Shown: positions 9,342 through 17,549 of the stretch, piece after piece
Layout of the letters: each line of letters starts with the position of its first letter
Position numbering within the stretch: position 1 is the first letter of the stretch
NCBI GenBank assembly: GCA_028277985.1
Contig: JANQFG010000109.1
Span: 1-64,000 of the forward strand
DNA: 64,000 nt
Direction: 5' to 3'
Source: a bacterium
GTDB taxonomy: Bacteria; Desulfobacterota; DSWW01
Notes under the pieces: generated by a model
Database searches by the model: none
Told to the model about the DNA's origin: nothing
The model's input: only the letters and a program-made list of their open reading frames with translations
Position numbers and translations under genes: made by a program

Positions 9342-10505
9342 TTACGGCCAGGATTTCGGCAGACCCTGGAACTGCATGAGCATGTTCCGGCTCATCTCGT
9401 TCGAAATGGGCGAGAACTGGATCTGCAGGGCGTCGCGGAGATACCTCTGCATCGAGTATTCATTGCAGATGCCGTATCCGCCGAGTATTTCCGCCCCGTG
9501 CGTGGTCGCGTGCAACGCTCCGTCGGCGGCCACGAGCTTGGCCATGGTTGCCTCCATGTGGTAGGGGAGGCCCTGGTCGCAAAGCCATGCAGCCTTGTAG
9601 GTAATGTTTCTCGCGTTTTCCAGGTTGATGTACATATCCGCAAGGTAGTGCTGCAGAATCTGAAACCTCGCGATCGGGCCGCCAAAAGCCTCCCTCTCCT
9701 GTACATACTGGAAGGCGTCTTCGTAGGCGGCTGCGATCAGCCCGACGCCCATCATGGCCACCCCGATTCTCTCCGGATTGAGAACGGAGAGGCTCTCGTA
9801 CCATCCGTTTCCTCGGGTACCGAGGAGATTCTCCTTCGGAATCACCACATCTTCGAAAACAACCTCCACGGAATCGCAGTGGTGGCAGCTGATCTTCTGC
9901 ACCTTGTTGATCGTGATTCCCTCTACATTACCCGGCACCAGGAAGACGCTCAGGGAGCGGCTCGGTTTCGCATCCTTCTCGGTCTTGCAGATCGTGATCA
10001 AGTAGTCCGACACGTGTGCCCCGGTGATGAACATCTTCTGTCCATTGATCACCCATGAGTCACCCTTGTCCTCGGCAAAGGTCTTCAGAGCACCCAGGAT
10101 GTCCGTTCCCCCCCCCGGTTCTGTAAGGGCCATGCACATTTTGAGCTTTCCCTCGGCCAGCTGGGGCAGGTACTCCTGCTTCTGCTCTTCGTTGCCCATG
10201 TCCGCGATGAACCGTGTCCCGAACCCGGTGGTCGTTCCTACGGCGAGGGCGACGGACATGGATGCCTTGCAGACCGGCTCGAAGGAGATCATCTGATCCA
10301 CGTGGCCCACACCGTCCCCCCCGTATTCTTCCGGCACGTTTCCCCGGAACATGCCCATGTCCACGAACTTGTTCCAGAGTTCGGGCGGGGGAAAATCCAC
10401 GTTCTCGTCCATCCATTTGACATATTCCTTGTTCAGCTCTTTCTTGCAGAACTTTTCCATCGCGTCCCGCATCATCTGCTGTTCTTCGGTCAGGCTGAAA
10501 TTCAT
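9342..10505 (-). CDS. Acyl-CoA dehydrogenase family protein, catalytic Glu apparently replaced
   Basis: A 387-residue FAD-dependent ACAD. N-terminal helical domain (FSLTEEQQMMRD), FAD/substrate segment MCMALTEPGGGTDI and WVINGQKMFITGAHVSD, and C-terminal helices with GAEILGGYGICNEYSMQRYLRDA are all present. The usual YEGTSEIQ-like segment carrying the catalytic base reads QFSPISNEMSRN, so the MCAD Glu376 equivalent is missing. It may act on an unusual substrate, place the base elsewhere, or catalyse a reduction or decarboxylation. The second of two near ATGs (10505) was chosen because GAAGGGAG lies six bases upstream. Fourth enzyme gene of the operon. Confidence 0.85.
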   Translation of the reverse strand: MNFSLTEEQQMMRDAMEKFCKKELNKEYVKWMDENVDFPPPELWNKFVDMGMFRGNVPEEYGGDGVGHVDQMISFEPVCKASMSVALAVGTTTGFGTRFIADMGNEEQKQEYLPQLAEGKLKMCMALTEPGGGTDILGALKTFAEDKGDSWVINGQKMFITGAHVSDYLITICKTEKDAKPSRSLSVFLVPGNVEGITINKVQKISCHHCDSVEVVFEDVVIPKENLLGTRGNGWYESLSVLNPERIGVAMMGVGLIAAAYEDAFQYVQEREAFGGPIARFQILQHYLADMYINLENARNITYKAAWLCDQGLPYHMEATMAKLVAADGALHATTHGAEILGGYGICNEYSMQRYLRDALQIQFSPISNEMSRNMLMQFQGLPKSWP

Positions 10506-10623
10506 GTCCATCTCCCTTCGCTCCGGGCTGTGGGCTTTCAGCACACGGCCTTTCTACCCTGTTCGTTCGGGAGCGGGAGCGGTTGAGGGCCTGATCCCTG
10601 ATCCCCGCCCCCATACCCCCTTC

Positions 10624-11076
10624 TTACTTCTTCACCGGTCGGAACTGGGGAAGCGTGAATTCCTCTGTTCTCTTCTGGAACACGACTTCCAGTTCCATAC
10701 CGTTCTCAAGCTTATCCGGATCGCACTCCAGGATGTTCGTGATCATCCGCGGGCCCTCTTCGACATCCACCATGGCCGTCACGTACGGTAGATCCGGCCA
10801 GAAAGGAAAGGGTACGCTGAAGTGATTCACCGCGTAGGCGTTCAAGGTCCCCTTGCCCGAGGACTCGATCCACTCGTGTTCGTCGTCATGACACTCGGTG
10901 CAGTACAGATACGGTGGGTGGTCGATGTGGCCGCATTTCGTGCACTTCTTGAAGACCAGCTTGTGCTGCTTCGCTGCATCCCAGTAAGGTTGCGACCATT
11001 TTGTCGGTTTCGGCAGAGGCTTCTTGAGGTCTTCGTCCGTCAATCCGAGAAGTTCTTTGATTTCCTCTATCTTCAT
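10624..11076 (-). CDS. DUF35 Zn-ribbon/OB-fold protein (thiolase partner)
   Basis: A 150-residue protein with a rubredoxin-like zinc ribbon (CTKCGH...CTEC, residues about 45-62) followed by an OB-fold (GKGTLNAYAVNHFSVPFP...ITNILECDPDKLENG). DUF35 proteins bind thiolase-superfamily enzymes and give them acyl-CoA specificity, as in ChsH2-Ltp2 aldolases and archaeal HMG-CoA synthase complexes. It lies 11 bp after the thiolase-like gene, so the two almost certainly form a complex. ATG 11076 is preceded by a GAGAGAAA purine run. Confidence 0.87.
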   Translation of the reverse strand: MKIEEIKELLGLTDEDLKKPLPKPTKWSQPYWDAAKQHKLVFKKCTKCGHIDHPPYLYCTECHDDEHEWIESSGKGTLNAYAVNHFSVPFPFWPDLPYVTAMVDVEEGPRMITNILECDPDKLENGMELEVVFQKRTEEFTLPQFRPVKK

Positions 11077-11087
11077 TTTCTCTCTCC

Positions 11088-12278
11088 TCAGGGAATTTCA
11101 TTACCCATGATCGTGAAATGGCAATCCATGAAAGCCCCACCTCCACAGTTGTCGATCAGGAACCGGGCGTTCGGGACCTGGGCCTTGCCCGCCTTGCCCT
11201 GGAGCTGGCGTACACCCTCCACAAAGATGGCAAACCCACACCCTGTCCCGGTGTGCCCCATTCCGAAGCACTCTCCATTCGTGGAGCAAGGGTACTTGCC
11301 GCCCGGGCTCGTTTCTCCCGCCTCGACCAATGCACCCGACTTGCCCGCTTCGCAGATCCCGAGCGCGTCCATGACGATCAGGTTCACGCCCGGATAGGAC
11401 CCGTAGATCTCGTAGATGTCCATGTCGGACGGTCCGAGGCCCGCCTCGTCGTAAGCCCTTTGTGCAATAGGGCCGAGGTAGTTAGCCATGTCGTACAGAT
11501 TTCTGGCCTTCGCTTTGATGATCGATCGATGGGAATAGTCGGATGCCTCACCGAGAATGTACACCGGCTTGTCGCACACCTTCTTTGCATTCTCCGCCGT
11601 GGTCATGATGTATGCAGACCCCCCGTCCGCCAGAACGTTGCACATGTAGGCGGTGAGCGGATACGCCACCATCCGTCCTCCCAGGACCTTCTCGAGGGTC
11701 AACTCCTTGTCCCGAAACATGGCGTTTTCCTGAAGCCTTGCCCACCGGTTGCATGCCACCACAACGGAGGCCACCTGCTCCACAGTGGTGCCCGTCTCGT
11801 TCATGTAACCCTGGGTCACCATCGCCGCCAGTGCGTTGTAGGTCATCCCGTACGGGACCTCGAATTCCAGGTCCGAACCGGCAATGGCGAAATACTGGGC
11901 CTGCTCGTTCATGGTGAATTGGGAAAACCGTTGTGCATGGACGATCAGCACGTATTCCGCCTCACCCGCCCGGAGAATGCCTTCCGCCGTCCTTCGAATC
12001 GAGTGGCTGGAAGCACCTCCGGATACCGTCTGTCCCGTGACCTGGCAGTTTCGGAGGCCGATCGCCTCGGGGAGTCTTCCGAAGACCACCTCCGTGTTGT
12101 ACTCGGCTCCCATGATGTGGGCCGCGCCCAAAACGGCGCCGATCTTCGATTTATCGATCCCTGCGTCCTGGATCGCCATCCTTGCCACGGAATAGGCGAT
12201 CTCGAACTCTGTCCGGTCCGGGTAGTTGCCGCACGGGACCTCGCCCGTGCCGATGATCGCAAATTCTGCTTTGCTCAT
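11088..12278 (-). CDS. Thiolase-superfamily protein (SCP-x/Ltp2-like), probable CoA-dependent aldolase or acyltransferase
   Basis: A 396-residue unorthodox thiolase. Where thiolases carry the nucleophilic Cys, this protein reads TVSGGASSHSIRRTAEG, with no Cys. The second-half motif GMGHTGTG keeps its His and the C-terminal glycine motif is DNCGGGAF. Loss of the nucleophile and a DUF35 partner are what I recall for Ltp2-type retro-aldolases that shorten steroid side chains, so C-C cleavage of a beta-hydroxyacyl-CoA is more likely than thiolysis; this is inference. Start ATG 12278 has AAGGAG seven bases upstream. Confidence 0.82.
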   Translation of the reverse strand: MSKAEFAIIGTGEVPCGNYPDRTEFEIAYSVARMAIQDAGIDKSKIGAVLGAAHIMGAEYNTEVVFGRLPEAIGLRNCQVTGQTVSGGASSHSIRRTAEGILRAGEAEYVLIVHAQRFSQFTMNEQAQYFAIAGSDLEFEVPYGMTYNALAAMVTQGYMNETGTTVEQVASVVVACNRWARLQENAMFRDKELTLEKVLGGRMVAYPLTAYMCNVLADGGSAYIMTTAENAKKVCDKPVYILGEASDYSHRSIIKAKARNLYDMANYLGPIAQRAYDEAGLGPSDMDIYEIYGSYPGVNLIVMDALGICEAGKSGALVEAGETSPGGKYPCSTNGECFGMGHTGTGCGFAIFVEGVRQLQGKAGKAQVPNARFLIDNCGGGAFMDCHFTIMGNEIP

Positions 12279-12324
12279 TGCCATTCTCCTTTTCAAGAAA
12301 CACAACCGCGTGCATCAAAGGTCC

Positions 12325-13689
12325 CTATCGCTTTGTACGGCCCTGCAGGGGTCTCCAGGACTTCTCTATGACCTCGGTCTCCCGTTTCCACCATGGCCGG
12401 TGCAGATCCGGCATTCCCTCCCTGACAAGCCCCTCGGGCAGAAGGGTCTCGTGGGGCTGCCATGCACCGATCTTGTACTCGTCCTGCGCGTACTCCCTGC
12501 CCAGCCACGGATTCTCGGAGCATGCGGGCACGATACCGGCCAGGCAGCGAAGCAGGCAGGTGTTGCATCGCTTGCACCGAACGATCTCTTTCTCTCTGCC
12601 TTCCATCACCTTGTTCGCGTACTCCGGATCAGAGAAGAGCTGCCGGCCGAGGGCGTTGATGTCGTACTTTCCGTCAGCGAGATTCTTCTCCGCCTTCACC
12701 GGGTCGTGCTGTGAGGCAACGATGACCGGAACGTCCAGGGCCTTCTTGAAAGCTTCTCCGTGATCCGGGATATGCTTGGACCGGTCCATATCCGTGATCA
12801 GGTGACCGCCCTCTTCGTAGCCCGCGCCGTCAGAGAGGCTGATGTAATCGACCCCCCTCGCTTGCAGGCCCTTCGCAACGTCGATCATTTCCTCTTCGGT
12901 CAGGCCGCCCTCCATGTGCTCCTCCGCGCTGATGCGTACGCCCAGGGCCACGCCCGGGCAGGCATACCGGATCTGTTCGGCGACCTCATTGAGAAATCGC
13001 TTCCGGTTCCTCCACTCGCCTCCGTACATGTCGGTTCGTTTATTGCTCAGGGGAGACAGGAACTGGTGTTCCAGATACCCGTGGGGGGCGTGGATCTCGA
13101 TGATGTCGAAACCTGCGATCACCGCAAACTGACAACTATCGGCGAACTCCTTCTGCTGACTGTGGATCTCGTCGATCGACATCTCGCGGCACATCTGCCC
13201 TGTCATGAAGGCCCGGGAATACTCGCTCACACCGTAGACTTCATCGATATGCCTCGGCGCCTTTTCCCCCGCTATCTCATAGGGAAGCCCGCCCGTGGGG
13301 GCCGGAGCCAGCTTTGAATGGTCGTAGGAGTGGCCCTGCCTGCCGAAGCCGATGGTCATCTGGGCCGCGGCCACCGCACCGAAATAGTGGATGCGGTCCG
13401 TCAGCATGCCCAACCCCTGGAGATGCCCCTGGTGGAAACAGTAGAGGTTCCTGCCCCAGACAAACTCGGAGGCGAGCCGTGTTCCCATGATGGCCCCTGT
13501 GCTGACCAGCCCGGTGCCACCCTTGGCGCGGGCAGCGAAATAGGAAAGCATCTGTTCCGTAGCCTCCCCGTCCACACCGGACATGGTCTCGTTCATGGGC
13601 GCAAGAGCGATTCGGTTCTTGATCTCTACGGGCCCGATTTTGATGGGGCTCAAGAGATGGGGAAACTTGCTACTCTTCTTCTTTGCCAT
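12325..13689 (-). CDS. Old Yellow Enzyme family flavoprotein with Fe-S motif (short 2,4-dienoyl-CoA-reductase-like)
   Basis: A 454-residue FMN TIM-barrel reductase. Seen: an OYE start (LLSPIKIGPVEIKNRIALAPM), the signature HGYLEHQFLSPLSNKRTD (about 203-220) and a cysteine cluster at about 372, 375, 378, 382 and 390 (CKRCNTCLLRC...AC), expected to hold [4Fe-4S]. The C-terminal FAD/NAD(P)H domain of FadH-type enzymes (usually 640-670 aa) is absent; the chain ends about 65 residues after the cluster. It would therefore need an external electron donor or acceptor. OYE relatives reduce dienoyl-CoA and 2-naphthoyl-CoA. The first 20 bp overlap the regulator gene, indicating translational coupling. 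Confidence 0.86.
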   Translation of the reverse strand: MAKKKSSKFPHLLSPIKIGPVEIKNRIALAPMNETMSGVDGEATEQMLSYFAARAKGGTGLVSTGAIMGTRLASEFVWGRNLYCFHQGHLQGLGMLTDRIHYFGAVAAAQMTIGFGRQGHSYDHSKLAPAPTGGLPYEIAGEKAPRHIDEVYGVSEYSRAFMTGQMCREMSIDEIHSQQKEFADSCQFAVIAGFDIIEIHAPHGYLEHQFLSPLSNKRTDMYGGEWRNRKRFLNEVAEQIRYACPGVALGVRISAEEHMEGGLTEEEMIDVAKGLQARGVDYISLSDGAGYEEGGHLITDMDRSKHIPDHGEAFKKALDVPVIVASQHDPVKAEKNLADGKYDINALGRQLFSDPEYANKVMEGREKEIVRCKRCNTCLLRCLAGIVPACSENPWLGREYAQDEYKIGAWQPHETLLPEGLVREGMPDLHRPWWKRETEVIEKSWRPLQGRTKR

Positions 13690-14977
13690 GGTGTCTCCTT
13701 TCTTCCAGGGAATGGGGGGAAACGTCGAAATGAATGTGATCGATGCTTTTTAGAGGAATCCGGAACGAGCCGAAAGGGGCCAGGCCCGACAGGCTTGTCT
13801 CTCCCTCAACGTCAAGCTCCACTTTGCCGCCGTCCTTCAATGTGGCAGTGGTCAGACAGGAGGCGCCCCTTCGAGAGAACTCCAGACGATTCGCATTGGC
13901 AATTTCAAGCTCCACCCACCCCTCGCCGACGCTCCCGACCAGGTATGGATGGCCGCCTATCAGCATATTGCTGAGCCGAACCTCTACGCCTCGGTTGTCT
14001 TTCAGAGATCCGGATCGGACTCCCTGACCGCCTGGATCGTCCTCCCCCGCCCCGGTCTGTTGTAGACCGGTACCGAAGAGATCGGCCAGGGTCTTCATCG
14101 CCCTGTCGATCGAGCAGGTCGGGTCCATCATCTGCCAGTATCCGATGCCCTCGGCAAGAACCAGGCCGAGAAAGGCGACCAGATCGACATCCGTATCCGG
14201 CTTCACCTCGCCCTTGGAGATCGCCCTTCTCAAGTCCTTGGCCATCGGAGAGGAAAGCGTTCGGAATGCCTCCTTCGCCTTCTGAGCCAGAACAGGGTCA
14301 CGTCCACCCAGGGCGGTACGAATCAGATTGAGAATCCCTCGGAAGCCGGGGAAGGCGTTGAGAAAGGCGACACCGCGTTTCCGGGTCTTTCGATAGTAGT
14401 CCTGCTCGTTTCGTATCCCCTCCCATGCTTCCCTCGGCACCATCGTAACGGTCAGCCGGTCGATACATTCCATGAACAGCTCTTTCTTGTTCTTGAAATA
14501 GACATAGAAGGTGCCCTTCCCCATATGGAGGGCTTCGGTGATGTCGCTGATCTTCGTGTTCTCATAGCCCCGTTCGGAAAAGAGCTCGATCGCAGCGTCC
14601 AGAATCATTTCCCGGTTCTTGCGTCCTGGATCCTTCTCTTTCCTTTCATCCCGTCCGTTTCCGGACTGAACCTCCGTGTAATGTACGGTCCCGGCGTTCG
14701 GCATCGACGGCGCAGCCTCTTGCGGCTCTACCCGGTCCAGGAGCTCCTTGATTTGGGCCAGCGGGAGCCCCTCTTTTTCCCTCAGTCGACGAATCTGCCT
14801 GAGTCTGTTCAAATGAGTCTCGTCAAAAAGGTGAAGGTTCAAACCCACCTGTCGCGGCCGGTGCAGGAGCCCGATATTCACGTAGTGATGTATGGTGGAT
14901 CTCGTCAGGCCCGACTCCTCACAGAGTCGAGCGATCTTCATCCCGTGAGATCCCAGCGTCTCTTCCGTCCGCGCCAT
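13670..14977 (-). CDS. MerR-TetR fusion transcriptional regulator with C-terminal beta domain
   Basis: A 435-residue protein with two DNA-binding units in one chain. Residues 13-85 are a MerR-type winged helix (IARLCEESGLTRSTIHHYV, then a coiled segment). Residues 121-170 are a TetR helix-turn-helix (NTKISDITEALHMGKGTFYV). Residues 175-315 look like a TetR ligand domain, and 330-420 form a beta-rich, Sm/SH3-like segment ending FRIPLKSIDHIHFD. Start ATG 14977 has AAGGA seven bases upstream; longer starts enter the promoter. First gene of the catabolic operon and overlapping the next by 20 bp, it probably controls itself and the pathway, sensing a pathway CoA ester (inference). Confidence 0.85.
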   Translation of the reverse strand: MARTEETLGSHGMKIARLCEESGLTRSTIHHYVNIGLLHRPRQVGLNLHLFDETHLNRLRQIRRLREKEGLPLAQIKELLDRVEPQEAAPSMPNAGTVHYTEVQSGNGRDERKEKDPGRKNREMILDAAIELFSERGYENTKISDITEALHMGKGTFYVYFKNKKELFMECIDRLTVTMVPREAWEGIRNEQDYYRKTRKRGVAFLNAFPGFRGILNLIRTALGGRDPVLAQKAKEAFRTLSSPMAKDLRRAISKGEVKPDTDVDLVAFLGLVLAEGIGYWQMMDPTCSIDRAMKTLADLFGTGLQQTGAGEDDPGGQGVRSGSLKDNRGVEVRLSNMLIGGHPYLVGSVGEGWVELEIANANRLEFSRRGASCLTTATLKDGGKVELDVEGETSLSGLAPFGSFRIPLKSIDHIHFDVSPHSLEERRHHGKEEE

Positions 14978-15038
14978 GAGACGATCCTTCCAGGGGTTGA
15001 GTAATTGCACAAGAGTACTCACCAGTCGGTTTTGTCTA

Positions 15039-15067
15039 AACATAGATGAAACCATGCACCCTGTCAA
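15039..15067 (-). promoter_or_regulatory. Sigma-70-type promoter of the regulator/catabolic operon
   Basis: On the minus strand, TTGACA (15067-15062), a 17-nt spacer and TATGTT (15044-15039) sit about 62 bp upstream of the ATG at 14977. An inverted pair TTGTCT/AGACAA (15072-15067 and 15037-15032) brackets the promoter and is a candidate operator for the MerR-TetR protein. Confidence 0.65.
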
Positions 15068-15072
15068 GACAA

Positions 15073-15566
15073 AAAGCGGATCCAGGGAAGAAAAATTGCA
15101 TTGCCATGCTAATATATTGTTTTCAAATGCTTTTAGCGATCATCAAAGAATGGCGAGCGTAGGCCGTGGTGTGCTGGTTAATTGCATGATCGTACCATTG
15201 AGTCGGTTCTATCTCATTGAATAGGGGGTCTGCCGGGCTCGGGGACGACCCCAACCCGGAGGAAAGACGAATGGGCCCGACGCGTCCCACGTCCGTCTGA
15301 GGAAGCTCGAATCATGGGGGGTCGTCTACGGGCGTACCCCCTTTGGAAGGCTCGCGCCTGCCCTCGCGGGGCTTGCGGGTGGTCAAGATGAGACTGCCCC
15401 CGAGGTGGAGGGGGCTTGGAGGGGGGAGCGCCGTAATGGGAGCACTTCTGGAACAACTGAGACACCGCGAATTCAAGCTCTGTTCAAAGACGATGATTAC
15501 CGACCCGCTGCGTAACAACGGGCGTGTGGAAGGAACGCATGCAGGCCTGGCAGGGAAAGCGAAGCA
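15073..15566. other. Intergenic region with no supported gene
   Basis: Nearly 500 bp between the operon promoter and the 3' end of the propeller gene. The part next to the promoter (about 15100-15150) is AT-rich. The rest is GC-rich with G-run clusters (about 15395-15430) and a GGGGTC...GACCCC pair near 15227-15255. Short open frames exist but have no convincing ribosome site or recognisable protein. It may be a decayed gene or a structured transcript end. Confidence 0.5.
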
Positions 15567-17213
15567 TCAGGCCAGCTTTCGCTTCAGCAGGGCCAGTGCG
15601 ACGAAGAAGAGGACCCAGGGTGCAAAGAAGGCGCAGAGCCCTCGGACAGGCCCCTGGACCGGGATCGTTCCGCAGTTGTCCTGCCCGTTCCCATTGCTGT
15701 CGATCCCATCGTCGTCCCATTCCTGGTCGCCCCAGTCGAAGCCGTTGCAGTCCCAGTCCGTTTCATCATCATACGGGTCGCTTGCACCCGGATAGAGCAG
15801 AGGGTCCTGGTCGTCACAGTCGTGGGTGCGGGGGACGCCGTCCCCATCGTCATCCTGACAATCGTCTCCCACGCCGTTCAGATCTTCATCGGTCTGCCCG
15901 CTGTTCGCTTGCCGCGGACAGTTGTCGGTTTCGTCCGGCACCCCGTCCCCATCCACATCGTCTTCTGCGGGCGGTCCCATGGCGTAGAGTCTTCCGCCGA
16001 GCGGGCCCAGATCCCCCACCGCCAGGAGACGATCGTTGTAAACGATTGGAGCCACGATGGTTCCGTGTCGCTCGCCGAAGCCTCGTTCGTTGACACGGCT
16101 CCACTCCTCTTCGTGGAGCCTCCAGACTTCACCGCCCGTAAACGGATTGGTCGTGCAGATGTAGAGGTCTTCTTCGTAGATGACGCCGGAATGATAGGTG
16201 ACCGCCAGGGTGTTTCGCATCGGGGCGCCTGAGAAGAGCACTTGTTCCCAACCGGACCCGTCGTAGCGCCAAAGCTCCGCGCCTGTGTAGCGGTTCTCTG
16301 TGCCTACATAGAGATAGCCGCCGTGGGATATCATCATCAGGGCGTTTCGATTGAAGACGTTCGGGCCTGCCACGCCGAAGCCGTCGGAGTTGACCCGCAC
16401 CCACGAGGATTTCATCTCGGAGAGCTCGCCCCCCTCGGTGCGCCAGATCTCGGTCCCGGTTCCCACTCGGAGGGTGTCGTAGAAATAGCCGTTCTCCGTG
16501 CCCACATAGAGGGCTCCTGCATGAGTCGCCATGGTGGTGGCGTCCGAGTTGAACGGGTCCAGGAACCCGACCAGACTCACCCTCGACCATGTCACGCCAT
16601 CCGCGCTTCTCCAGACCCCGCAGGAGGGATTGATTACCGGAAATCCCTGCGTGAAGACGCCCGCATAGAGATCATCTTCAAACGTGATCAGAGAGGTGAC
16701 GGCAAACCCGTAGAAGGAGTTCTCGTCCACCCGCTCCCAGTCCTCGAGGAGCAGGGGATGAGTCACACCTTCACGAGTCCTCCAGAGTTGTGCGCCACTG
16801 TCATTGTTCCACGTGCCCACGTAGAGCCGGTCCTGAAACACATGCATACCCGCAACGCTGAAGTTCTTCCAACCGAGACCGTCTCCCGATTCATACCCTG
16901 TCGGACAGGCCTCGTGCCATTTCCAGGCCCCCTCTTCTTCGTAGATGCAAAGTACCTGCAACCCACCGGGAATGGGTGGCTCCGCCTCCAGGTTGCGTTT
17001 GCGCTGGGTCCCTGCGTAGAGACGTCCGTTAAATTCGACCATGGAGATCACAAGGAAATTCTGCTCCGCCCAGGCATCTCCCAGTTGGATAGGGTCGAAA
17101 TCCGCCTCCAGCGAAGGAGGCTGCACAGCGCAGAGCATCCAGGCCAGGCAAAGGCACCCGGAAATCCTTAGAAACCAGCGGAATCGTGATGCAATGTGAA
17201 AACAATTCATCAT
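15567..17213 (-). CDS. Secreted/surface seven-repeat propeller protein with thrombospondin-type-3 calcium repeats and C-terminal anchor
   Basis: A protein of about 548 residues. It has an N-terminal signal peptide (basic start, then LRISGCLCLAWMLCAV), then seven spaced copies of an L-Y-x-G-T-like strand (RLYAGT, RLYVGT, DLYAGV, ALYVGT, YLYVGT, DLYICT, RLLAVG), which suggests a seven-bladed beta propeller. Asp-rich calcium loops follow (DVDGDGVPDETDNCP, DDDGDGVP, DSNGNGQDNCG). The C terminus is a Cys-containing hydrophobic segment ending KRKLA, typical of a sorting or membrane-anchor tail. ATG 17213 or 17210 follows GAGGATGAA. Function is unknown; surface display is inferred. Confidence 0.75.
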   Translation of the reverse strand: MMNCFHIASRFRWFLRISGCLCLAWMLCAVQPPSLEADFDPIQLGDAWAEQNFLVISMVEFNGRLYAGTQRKRNLEAEPPIPGGLQVLCIYEEEGAWKWHEACPTGYESGDGLGWKNFSVAGMHVFQDRLYVGTWNNDSGAQLWRTREGVTHPLLLEDWERVDENSFYGFAVTSLITFEDDLYAGVFTQGFPVINPSCGVWRSADGVTWSRVSLVGFLDPFNSDATTMATHAGALYVGTENGYFYDTLRVGTGTEIWRTEGGELSEMKSSWVRVNSDGFGVAGPNVFNRNALMMISHGGYLYVGTENRYTGAELWRYDGSGWEQVLFSGAPMRNTLAVTYHSGVIYEEDLYICTTNPFTGGEVWRLHEEEWSRVNERGFGERHGTIVAPIVYNDRLLAVGDLGPLGGRLYAMGPPAEDDVDGDGVPDETDNCPRQANSGQTDEDLNGVGDDCQDDDGDGVPRTHDCDDQDPLLYPGASDPYDDETDWDCNGFDWGDQEWDDDGIDSNGNGQDNCGTIPVQGPVRGLCAFFAPWVLFFVALALLKRKLA

Positions 17214-17549
17214 TTCATCCTCATTTTTCGCCTGTCTCGGTTTCTTTCCCATTCAGGAGTCTCCTGAAGATCTGCGAGACTCGGACTGAACAAACACCTG
17301 GAATCAAAAGGAAATTAGGGCCAGGGACCGTTGGGAGCAGCACCCTGTCATGCGTCTCGGACCATGACAAAGAGCAACGGATGTGCCAGATTCGACCGTG
17401 CCCGAACATCTCACGAACAATGCCGCGTTTTGACCCCTTCGCGGTGGGTACCGCAGCTTCAGGACTCGCAACGCGGCCTTTGCAGCAAACTCGACTCGTG
17501 AAATGTCCGGGTAATGGGGTGGGTAGAGGTAGGCGGAGGAGGGTTCGCC
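17214..17549. other. Intergenic region upstream of the propeller gene
   Basis: About 335 bp between the kinase 3' end and the propeller start, expected to hold the propeller promoter. A small hairpin CAGGA-GTC-TCCTG lies near 17256. I found no convincing promoter hexamers, RNA or short gene. Confidence 0.4.

Noticed and set aside
11118..12371. Plus-strand open frame opposite the thiolase-like gene
   Set aside because: Antisense shadow without domain features.
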